Shown here one piece after another: positions 9,174 to 16,535 of a stretch of DNA of 38,892 nt (the first letter of the stretch is position 1; each line of letters begins with the position of its first letter). The DNA is from Methanosarcinales archaeon (GTDB lineage: Archaea; Halobacteriota; Methanosarcinia; Methanosarcinales; Methanogasteraceae). The position numbers and the translations under genes are program-made. The stretch is taken from positions 1 to 38,892 of the forward strand of contig JAUVWP010000004.1 in assembly GCA_030604085.1 (NCBI GenBank), read 5' to 3'. The notes under the pieces were generated by a model, which searched no databases, had not been told where the DNA came from, and saw nothing but the letters and a program-made list of their open reading frames with translations.

Positions 9174-10580
9174 TCACGCCTGCCGGTACGATCCGAGCAC
9201 CTTTAACCTCGCGACCGTCCCCTCGATCGACTGCACGGCATCATGGATCGCATCGTCGTGGATGTGCCCCTGAAAATCGATATAAAATAGATAATCCCCA
9301 AGCGCCTTCCGGGTCGGGCGTGACTCGATCTTCGTGAGGTTGATATCCCGCGATGAAAACTCAGCAAGCAGTTCGTGAAGTGCGCCGGGTCGGTCTTTGT
9401 GCAGATCCACGATGATCGATGTCTTGTCCTGCCCTGACGGTTGCGGGACAGTGGTTCCGAGCACGATAAATCTGGTATGATTCTCATCGACATCCTGAAT
9501 CTCTTCAAAAAGTATTTTAAGCCCGTATCTCAGCGCGGTATCCGCGGATGCGATTGCAGCAATACCGTCCTGAGCCGATGCGAGTTCCGCGGCGTGTGCT
9601 GTGCTTGCAGCCACCTGAATCTCTGCATCGTTAAAATGCCTCTGCAGAAACCGCCTGCACTGCGCGGTAGCCTGCGGATGCGAGATGATCGTTTTGATGG
9701 GCGCGGTCTCGCTTTTTGCAAGCAGGGAGTGTTGTATCGGAAGGATGATCTCGCCAACGATCGTTACATGATATTTCAGCAGCGCATCGAGCGTTGCCCC
9801 GACTGAGCCCTCGAGCGAGTTTTCTACCGGAACAACTCCGAAATCTACCCGATTTCCAACGGAAGCCGCAATCTCGCCGACGTCACTGAAATACACAAAC
9901 TCAGCAGGCTCGGTACTCCATCTCTTTGCTGCCTGTTCGCTGAATGTGCCTGCAGGTCCGAGTACCCCGATCATCATCTTGCGGTCACCGCGGTTTATTG
10001 CGCTTCCGATCACGACGGAGAAGAGATCTGCCTTAGCTTCGGGAGGGTTCTCGGTCGTGCCGACCGCGATCCGCTCATCAGGGTACGCCACCTGCTCGCA
10101 TACCGCAACAGGGATCGCGAACCCGTGATCCAGCAGGAACTTTGAGACCTCCTGCAGATCGAACCGTACATCAGGAAGGACGAAGACGGTCTTGCCAAGT
10201 TCCAGTTCGGATAGGATCATCTCCTTTGCGCGATTGATATCGCGGGCATGTGCCGTCACCGCTGCAAGCTCGGTCTGCTCGATCTTGAGTCTTGCAGACA
10301 CGATCTGCATCGATGAGATCCCGGGCACAATCGCATCGCCCGCTTTTGCAAACCGTCCGAGACCGGAGAGCATTGGGTCGCCTGTCGAGAGTACCACGGC
10401 ACCATCAGGCAGTTCTGAAATCCTCTTGTAGTCCTCGATCTCACGACATTCGCACCTGATATGACCCTTTGCCAGTTCGATCGCACGCTTTGATCCGTAG
10501 ACCACGGATGCGTTCTCGATGGCGTCCGCCGCCTCTGCGGTCAACAGATTATTGCCTGCGCCAACGCCTACGATCTTCAT
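9174..10580 (-). CDS. Fused CbiE (cobalt-precorrin C5-methyltransferase)-like + prephenate dehydratase (PheA with ACT domain)
   Basis: N-terminal MKIVGVGAGNNLLTAEAADAIENASVVYGSKRAIEL…VVLSTGDPMLSGLG…; C-terminal IGVLGPAGTFSEQAAKRW…VPVENSLEGSVGATLD…ENHTRFIVLG…HKDRPGALHELLAEFSSRDINLTKIESRPTR in a single frame. Confidence 0.9.
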   Translation of the reverse strand: MKIVGVGAGNNLLTAEAADAIENASVVYGSKRAIELAKGHIRCECREIEDYKRISELPDGAVVLSTGDPMLSGLGRFAKAGDAIVPGISSMQIVSARLKIEQTELAAVTAHARDINRAKEMILSELELGKTVFVLPDVRFDLQEVSKFLLDHGFAIPVAVCEQVAYPDERIAVGTTENPPEAKADLFSVVIGSAINRGDRKMMIGVLGPAGTFSEQAAKRWSTEPAEFVYFSDVGEIAASVGNRVDFGVVPVENSLEGSVGATLDALLKYHVTIVGEIILPIQHSLLAKSETAPIKTIISHPQATAQCRRFLQRHFNDAEIQVAASTAHAAELASAQDGIAAIASADTALRYGLKILFEEIQDVDENHTRFIVLGTTVPQPSGQDKTSIIVDLHKDRPGALHELLAEFSSRDINLTKIESRPTRKALGDYLFYIDFQGHIHDDAIHDAVQSIEGTVARLKVLGSYRQA

Positions 10581-10811
10581 TGTGGAAACTATGTGGCGAA
10601 TAGTATTAAACGAGTTGGGTTCATCCGGACGGGTTGGCAGCATTGAAACGAAAACTTTAAATATGCCGCTACCTTATATAAAATGTGGTAAATCATGACC
10701 ATATCCGCTATTGCGGGACTGTTAGTAACCGCGCACGAATAACCTGCACATTTAAGGCAATATTTCTCGAAACCACTTCCGCTCAATTCGTTTCACCACA
10801 AAATTTGCAAT

Positions 10812-10911
10812 CTCTGTGCGCTCTGTGCCCTATGTGGTTCAACTCAGGAAATAATATGAAGAATATATCATGAGAAATAAAACCACAGAGGTCACGGAGG
10901 GACACAGAGAG
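10812..10911. repeat. Imperfect intergenic palindrome of the CACAGAGG/CCTCTGTG family
   Basis: ctctgtgcgctctgtgccctatgtggtt (10812-10839) opposite aaccacagaggtcacggagggacacagagag (10881-10911). Confidence 0.85.
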
Positions 10912-11115
10912 GGGGTGTTTGGAATCATAGAATATATCCGCGAAGAAGTTGCTTTTGTTCAGGTTAATTATGCGCGGCTACTTAGCTGTGGCATATTTGG
11001 CGATGGCGAGGCGGAAATAATTGCCTTCATATTTCACTCGTCACTACACCGATCCATGCATCCGAACATCCGGGCAAGCCGGCAGTGCATCACGATTGGA
11101 GGCTGAGGTGAGAAG

Positions 11116-11943
11116 ACGGATCTGATAACAGTAATAATCCTACTCGCCATCACAGGCATCGCGGTCGGGCTTGCGAGCGGGCTGCTCGGAGTCGGCGGGG
11201 GTTTCATCATGGTTCCGGTGCAGTTCTGGGTATTTCAGGCGATGGGCAGTCCTCCGGATATCGCGATCCTGCTTGCGTTTGGGACGAACCTCCTTGTTGT
11301 GCTGCCAACCGCTGCGAGCAGCGCAGTGGGGCACAGCAGGAGGGGTGCGGTCTGGTGGCGGGCTGGCATCTTTCTTGGCATTGCGAGCGCGGTTGGAGCA
11401 GTGATCGGCGCTACAATCGCGGTGCATCTGCCTGCCGGGGTGCTGACGGTTTCATTTGGCATAGTGATCCTTGCAGGCGCCATCAGGATACTCACCGCGA
11501 AGCCGCCAACGATTACGGAAGAGCCGAAGGATAACCCGCTTCTCTGGGTGGCTTCTGGCTTTCCGATCGGCATCGTGGCAGGTATCGTCGGGATCGGCGG
11601 CGGCGTATTGATGATTCCAGTGATGGTGCTTCTGCTCAAATTCAAGATGCATCTGGCAGTTGGAACATCGAATGCGGTGATGATAGCAACGAGCATCGGC
11701 GGCGTTATTGGTTACGTCGTCAACGGGCTCGGCGTTCCGGGTCTGCCTGCGTACTCGATCGGGTACGTGAATATCGTATCGTGGATTGCGCTCGCTGTAA
11801 CGAGCGTACCGATGGCGCAGGTCGGCGTCATGGCTGCACACAGACTGCCAACAAAGGAACTGAAGTACGTCTTCATCGCTGTGATGGTGTATATGGGGCT
11901 GAAGATGATCGGAGTGTTTGGGTGGCTTGGACTGCCGATATGA
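11116..11943 (+). CDS. TauE/SafE (sulfite exporter-like) permease with non-canonical start
   Basis: LITVIILLAITGIAVGLASGLLGVGGGFIMVPVQFW … PIGIVAGIVGIGGGVLMIPVM; no ATG/GTG/TTG between in-frame TGA 11104 and ATG 11209, ACG at 11116 follows GAGGTG. Confidence 0.75.
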   Translation, partial: TDLITVIILLAITGIAVGLASGLLGVGGGFIMVPVQFWVFQAMGSPPDIAILLAFGTNLLVVLPTAASSAVGHSRRGAVWWRAGIFLGIASAVGAVIGATIAVHLPAGVLTVSFGIVILAGAIRILTAKPPTITEEPKDNPLLWVASGFPIGIVAGIVGIGGGVLMIPVMVLLLKFKMHLAVGTSNAVMIATSIGGVIGYVVNGLGVPGLPAYSIGYVNIVSWIALAVTSVPMAQVGVMAAHRLPTKELKYVFIAVMVYMGLKMIGVFGWLGLPI

Positions 11944-11996
11944 GGGATATCCAAAATCTCCAAATTCCATTCATCAATGTTGGTTCGGATGTGCAG

Positions 11997-12341
11997 TCAC
12001 CTGATCCACAGGACAACTCTTCTGCCAAGATCGGTCGGATAGTAGATCAGGTAATTCCCTTCCTGCCGTGCGCACACGAGACCGCCCTCCTTGAGCACCG
12101 AGAGATGGTACGACATCTTCGAGTACGCATACCCTGCCATCGCAACAAAAAGACAGACGCACAGCGGCTGCACCGAGAGCGCAAAGAGCACCCTGACCCG
12201 CACAGGATCCGATAGCGCACGTGCGACTGAGACGATGTCTTCTATCGTCTGGTCGTCGGGCAGCGATTCCACGATTCCATTCAGTCCACCTTTTCCTACC
12301 AGTTCACATCTGATCGAATCCGGTATTTCAATCTCGTCCAT
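11997..12341 (-). CDS. ArsR-family winged-helix repressor
   Basis: VARALSDPVRVRVLFALSVQPLCVCLFVAMAGYAYSKMSYHLSVLKEGGLVCARQEGNYLIYY; CVC metal-site-like motif. Confidence 0.9.
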   Translation of the reverse strand: MDEIEIPDSIRCELVGKGGLNGIVESLPDDQTIEDIVSVARALSDPVRVRVLFALSVQPLCVCLFVAMAGYAYSKMSYHLSVLKEGGLVCARQEGNYLIYYPTDLGRRVVLWIR

Positions 12342-12342
12342 G

Positions 12343-12414
12343 ATTTCAAACCTATTTCAAACCTATTTGAAACCACAACATTTAAGTGGTATTACAAACA
12401 TTATTGAAATAATG
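12343..12414. promoter_or_regulatory. Divergent ArsR/permease promoter with repeated operator-like elements
   Basis: ATTTCAAACCT direct repeats (12343-12353, 12354-12364), inverted repeat TTTCAAA-CCTA-TTTGAAA (12355-12372), palindrome CATTATT-GA-AATAATG (12399-12414), AT-rich TTTAAG between them. Confidence 0.6.
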
Positions 12415-12473
12415 GCAGGCACCATAGATAATGTTTGCCATTTGAGTAATTGAATTTGGGAGACCAAAATATC

Positions 12474-13517
12474 ATGACAATCGAAACGTTGCTTCTGGCT
12501 GGCATCGAAACTCTGAAGGAGTATCTGGCGCTGCACGTACTGATGTGTCTCGTGCCTGCATTCTTCCTTGCAGGAGCCATCGCATCGTTATTTTCGAAAG
12601 AGTCTGTGCTGCGCTACTTCGGTGCTGATGCGCCCAAATACCTCTCGTACAGCGTGGCATCGGTAAGCGGCGTGCTTCTTGCGGTCTGTTCCTGCACGGT
12701 GCTGCCGCTCTTTGCCGGAATCTACAAACGGGGTGCTGGCATCGGTCCTGCGTCAACGTTCCTATTCGCAGCGCCCGCGATCAACATGCTCGCAATCGTC
12801 TACACTGCACAGATACTCGGCTTTGAGATCGGCGCTGCCCGTGCGGTGGCTGCTGTTGGCATCTCAATTGTCATAGGGCTGATCATGGCTACGGTCTTCC
12901 GAAGCGAGGATGGATCGAAGAGCCGGATGATCTCGGCTGCCGGCGAAAGCGAGATCAACCCGCTGCACCAGACCATCATCTTCATGCTTCTCCTCGCCAT
13001 CCTTGTGCTCGGTGGCATCATCAGTACGTGGCTGTGGCGGGGACTGATCATTGGACCTCTGGTGCTTCTGACGGTCTACGTCTCAAGAAAGTGGTTTGAT
13101 GATGAGCAGATCCACGACTGGATGTATGAGACATGGGATCTCACAAAGAAGATATTCCCGCTTTTGCTGGTGGGTGTGTTCTTTGCAGGTATAATCGTTG
13201 AAATGGTACCATCAGACCTTGTTGTGCGATTTGTTGGCGGAAACTCGGTACAGAGTAATCTGATAGCGTCGGTTGCAGCGGCACTGATGTATTTTGCGAC
13301 ACTCACTGAGGTCCCGATCATCGACTCGCTCACCCGGCTCGGGATGGGAGCGGGACCTGTGCTTGCGATGCTTCTTGCGGGACCTGCGCTCTCACTTCCG
13401 AACATGATCGTGATCAGCCGTGTGATGGGCGTCAGGAAGGCATCAGTCTATATCACACTCACTGTAATCCTTGCTACCGCCGCAGGATTTGTGGCTGGAA
13501 ATACTATATGGAGATAA
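12474..13517 (+). CDS. Permease of the ArsP/DUF318 (SO_0444-like) family
   Basis: SGVLLAVCSCTVLPLFAGIYKRGAGIGPASTFLFAAPAINMLA; polytopic; next to ArsR. Confidence 0.85.
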   Translation: MTIETLLLAGIETLKEYLALHVLMCLVPAFFLAGAIASLFSKESVLRYFGADAPKYLSYSVASVSGVLLAVCSCTVLPLFAGIYKRGAGIGPASTFLFAAPAINMLAIVYTAQILGFEIGAARAVAAVGISIVIGLIMATVFRSEDGSKSRMISAAGESEINPLHQTIIFMLLLAILVLGGIISTWLWRGLIIGPLVLLTVYVSRKWFDDEQIHDWMYETWDLTKKIFPLLLVGVFFAGIIVEMVPSDLVVRFVGGNSVQSNLIASVAAALMYFATLTEVPIIDSLTRLGMGAGPVLAMLLAGPALSLPNMIVISRVMGVRKASVYITLTVILATAAGFVAGNTIWR

Positions 13518-13521
13518 GAAT

Positions 13522-13776
13522 ATGGATGTAATTGTAAAGGTATTCGGATCAGATCCCCCTTGCGCCAAATGCAAGGTGGCTCATGACACCGCAAAGAAAG
13601 TTTCAGAGCGGATCGGAGCGGGCGTTGTTGTTGAAAAGCACAGCGCTCTCAGTGAAGAAGGCGATAAGTACGGAATCATGATGACCCCGACCGTTGTCGT
13701 CAACGATGAGATCGTGGTCGTCGGCAAGGCGCCATCTGAGAAGAAACTGGAAGCGATCATCAGATCGAAGATGTGA
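13522..13776 (+). CDS. Small thioredoxin/glutaredoxin-like protein
   Basis: MDVIVKVFGSDPPCAKCKVAHDTAKKV…MMTPTVVVNDEIVVVGK; CxxC near N-terminus. Confidence 0.88.
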   Translation: MDVIVKVFGSDPPCAKCKVAHDTAKKVSERIGAGVVVEKHSALSEEGDKYGIMMTPTVVVNDEIVVVGKAPSEKKLEAIIRSKM

Positions 13777-13802
13777 AATTAGACTGAAATTCGAGGCAAA
13801 TC

Positions 13803-14561
13803 ATGAAGAATGAAAAAGAGATTAAACAATTTGTAAAGGATCGATATGCAAGTATTGCATCAAACGAGGATTCTTGTTGCTCATGTTGCAACTGCAACAC
13901 AGGCATTGTTGAACATGCAAAATCGATAGGGTATTCGGAGGCAGAAATCAGAAATATCCCGGATGGGGCTGTGATGGGGCTTGGGTGCGGCAACCCGACA
14001 GCACTGGCAGAATTAAAAGCAGGCGAAACCGTTTTAGACCTTGGTTCTGGCGGAGGCGTGGATGTTTTTCTTGCAGCCCAAAAAGTCGGTGAGAACGGGA
14101 ACGTTATCGGCGTGGATATGACGTCTGAGATGCTTGAAAAGGCAAGAGAGAACGTAAAGGTTGGCAACTACAAGAATGTTGAGTTCAGGGCAGGCGAAAT
14201 AGAGAACTTACCTGTTGAGGATAATTCTATTGACGTTGTCATAAGCAATTGCGTCGTCAATCTCTCACCGGATAAATTAGCCACATACAAGGAGGTATTC
14301 CGGGTTTTAAAGCCGGATGGCAGGGTTCTTATATCTGACATTGTAACCGAAGGAGAACTCCCTGAGGATATCAGGCAGAGCTTTGACTCGTGGACAGAAT
14401 GTATCGCAGGAGCTCTGGAGACGCAAGAATATCTGGACACGATTACGAAAGCGGGTTTCCGAGATGTTACGATCGTTGCCAAGCACCCTTTTTGCGAGCC
14501 TGGAATGGACGACAGACTTGCAGGGAAGATCACCAGCATTCAAGTTCAAGCATATAAGTGA
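13803..14561 (+). CDS. arsM: Arsenite S-adenosylmethyltransferase
   Basis: VLDLGSGGGVDVFLAAQKVG SAM motif; SIASNEDSCCSCC, conserved Cys in ISNCVVNLSPDK and FDSWTECIAGAL. Confidence 0.92.
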   Translation: MKNEKEIKQFVKDRYASIASNEDSCCSCCNCNTGIVEHAKSIGYSEAEIRNIPDGAVMGLGCGNPTALAELKAGETVLDLGSGGGVDVFLAAQKVGENGNVIGVDMTSEMLEKARENVKVGNYKNVEFRAGEIENLPVEDNSIDVVISNCVVNLSPDKLATYKEVFRVLKPDGRVLISDIVTEGELPEDIRQSFDSWTECIAGALETQEYLDTITKAGFRDVTIVAKHPFCEPGMDDRLAGKITSIQVQAYK

Positions 14562-14570
14562 GGTGATACA

Positions 14571-14843
14571 ATAATAGGTGCATGTAGTTACTGTTCTCCC
14601 AGGGATTTGAAGCGGACGTTTGTAAATATCGGGGATGCCACCATCGGTCTTGCAAATCTGGACCGGGTCTTTGAAGAGTTGTACAACTCTGGGAAGAGTC
14701 CCGACGATATCGATGGTGAAGAGATCGTAGATTTGGCATCGTTTTACAATTATATTCCGCCGCATTTGGTCGGGGCGTATGCTGAGGCGCTATCGAAGGA
14801 ATACGGGAAATTCTGCAGGGATAAGGAGTATACAACGGCATAA
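14571..14843 (+). CDS. Small Cys-rich protein of unknown function, non-canonical start (ATA) or TTG 14607
   Basis: IGACSYCSPRDLKRTFVNIGDATIGLANLDRVFEELYNSGKSPDDIDGEEIVDLASFYNYIPPHLVGAYAEAL…; SD GAGGTGAT just upstream; N-terminal CSYC lies before the first TTG. Confidence 0.6.
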   Translation: MIGACSYCSPRDLKRTFVNIGDATIGLANLDRVFEELYNSGKSPDDIDGEEIVDLASFYNYIPPHLVGAYAEALSKEYGKFCRDKEYTTA

Positions 14844-14873
14844 AATTCGTTGAGAGCAATTCGAGTGAAGGAT

Positions 14874-15335
14874 ATGAACAAAAGTAAATATATATTATTT
14901 GTTGCGATCGTACTGCTCTCAAGCCTGTCCATGGCGTGTGTCACGGTAGAAGATCCAGAGCCAGATAAAAACGGCTCCGCCATCGTGACCGCACCAGGAG
15001 ATTCCGAAAGCAAGGAAATCCGGACTGAACCAGCGGTCGAGATCGTTCTCTTCCACGGGACCCGCCGGTGCACCAGTTGTATTGTCACTGGACAGTTGCT
15101 GGATGAGGTCTTGCACACCTACTACAGTGGCGAGGTAGAGAATGGGACGATCACGTTTCAAAAGGTGAATGCAGAGACTGATCGAAAGACCGCGGCAGAG
15201 TATGGTGTCAGATACGTATCGGTATATATCAATCGTGAGCTATATCCTGATGCATTAACCTACTATGCTGATCCCGATCGTTTCGCGGAGGAGATGCGAA
15301 AAAAGATCGATGAGGCGCTGCTGAATGGATCTTAG
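14874..15335 (+). CDS. Thioredoxin-fold lipoprotein (ArsF-like)
   Basis: Signal peptide with lipobox-like LSMAC; VLFHGTRRCTSCIVTGQLLDEVL; overlaps the CcdA-like gene. Confidence 0.7.
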   Translation: MNKSKYILFVAIVLLSSLSMACVTVEDPEPDKNGSAIVTAPGDSESKEIRTEPAVEIVLFHGTRRCTSCIVTGQLLDEVLHTYYSGEVENGTITFQKVNAETDRKTAAEYGVRYVSVYINRELYPDALTYYADPDRFAEEMRKKIDEALLNGS

Positions 15336-16023
15336 TCTTGCCACTGTGCTTCTGGCTGGCTTTGTGGTCTCGATTGAGCCGTGCGCCCTGACCGTTGATC
15401 TCCTGATCATAGGATATATCACGGGCGCAGAAGATGATGATAAAGTCTCAACAGGCTGGATCAGGGGTTTTCTTGCGGGTCTTGCCTTTATTGCTGGCAG
15501 ATCGATCACTTACGCTGCGATGGGCGTCTCTGCTGCATTAATCGGCATCCATGCGAGCAGCACGGTGCAGGCGTACTCCGGGCTTGCGGCTAGTATCATC
15601 ATGGGACCTATGCTGATAGTAGTCGGGCTTCTCATGCTCGATGTGATCAATCTCAACATGGCGGCAAAACACAATATGCTAAGAGCGACAAGGGACCGGC
15701 TGGTCAAGCACGGGATCCTTGGCGCACTGGCCTTGGGCATCCTATTCGGGCTTGCGATCTATCCATGCAGCACGCCAATTCTGATTGCGCTCCTGACCAT
15801 GGTGGCGGTTAAGGCAGACATCGCACACGGTTTGGTGCTGATGCTTGCCTACGGCATGGCGCTTGGAGCCCCGATACCATTCATTGCAAGCGGCGCAGTC
15901 GGGGTGAAGACGTACGCAGAAAAGACAGCACATCTCGGGATGTGGTTTAAGAAGGCGGCTGGCGTGCTTCTTGTTGCTTTCGGGTTGTATTATCTTCTGC
16001 CGTGGATCGGGGGCATCATCTGA
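15325..16023 (+). CDS. CcdA/DsbD-like membrane thiol transporter (ArsG-like)
   Basis: GFVVSIEPCALTVDLLIIGYITG and LFGLAIYPCSTPILIALLTM paired Cys-Pro-type TM motifs. Confidence 0.82.
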   Translation: MDLSLATVLLAGFVVSIEPCALTVDLLIIGYITGAEDDDKVSTGWIRGFLAGLAFIAGRSITYAAMGVSAALIGIHASSTVQAYSGLAASIIMGPMLIVVGLLMLDVINLNMAAKHNMLRATRDRLVKHGILGALALGILFGLAIYPCSTPILIALLTMVAVKADIAHGLVLMLAYGMALGAPIPFIASGAVGVKTYAEKTAHLGMWFKKAAGVLLVAFGLYYLLPWIGGII

Positions 16024-16108
16024 TGCGTGATGTTTATGGCGATAACCTGCTCGCCGCATAAGCAAGGGAGATGTATTAATTATGGTTACAGTCGATAGAT
16101 GTGAACAG

Positions 16109-16531
16109 ATGAAACATATAAAAAGACTGATAACCGCAGGAGTTTTGATCTGTGCGGTAGTGCTGCTCGCCGGATGCGTAACCACACCCATCGCCGATTC
16201 GGTGGAGATCGAGAACGTAACCACAGAGAAGGACACATACCACTCAGGCGAGATCATGAATATCACAGTGGTGCTCAAATCCGCAACAGACGTGAGTGGG
16301 GTCTACACCAATATATCAGGGATCACGAACAAGCGGGGCGCGAACATGCTGTTTAAGGAAGCCACCACAAACCTCACCCGCGGGCTTAACAATGTGACGT
16401 TCGCATACGAGATGCCTGCGTGCTCATCCTGCTCAGGCATATCCGAGGGAACATATCATTTCAACACTTCAGTGGTTTACGGTAACGTCACGGTCGCAAA
16501 CTCGATGTACAGCATCGTCCTGAAACAGTAG
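16109..16531 (+). CDS. Lipoprotein with Cys pair, unknown function
   Basis: MKHIKRLITAGVLICAVVLLAGC lipobox; MPACSSCSG motif; Ig-like beta repeats. Confidence 0.75.
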   Translation: MKHIKRLITAGVLICAVVLLAGCVTTPIADSVEIENVTTEKDTYHSGEIMNITVVLKSATDVSGVYTNISGITNKRGANMLFKEATTNLTRGLNNVTFAYEMPACSSCSGISEGTYHFNTSVVYGNVTVANSMYSIVLKQ

Positions 16532-16535
16532 ACGC

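Noticed and set aside
10870-11106. 78-aa ORF MRNKTTEVTEGHREG…
   Set aside because: Starts inside the CACAGAGG palindrome and shows no recognisable domain; likely spurious repeat translation
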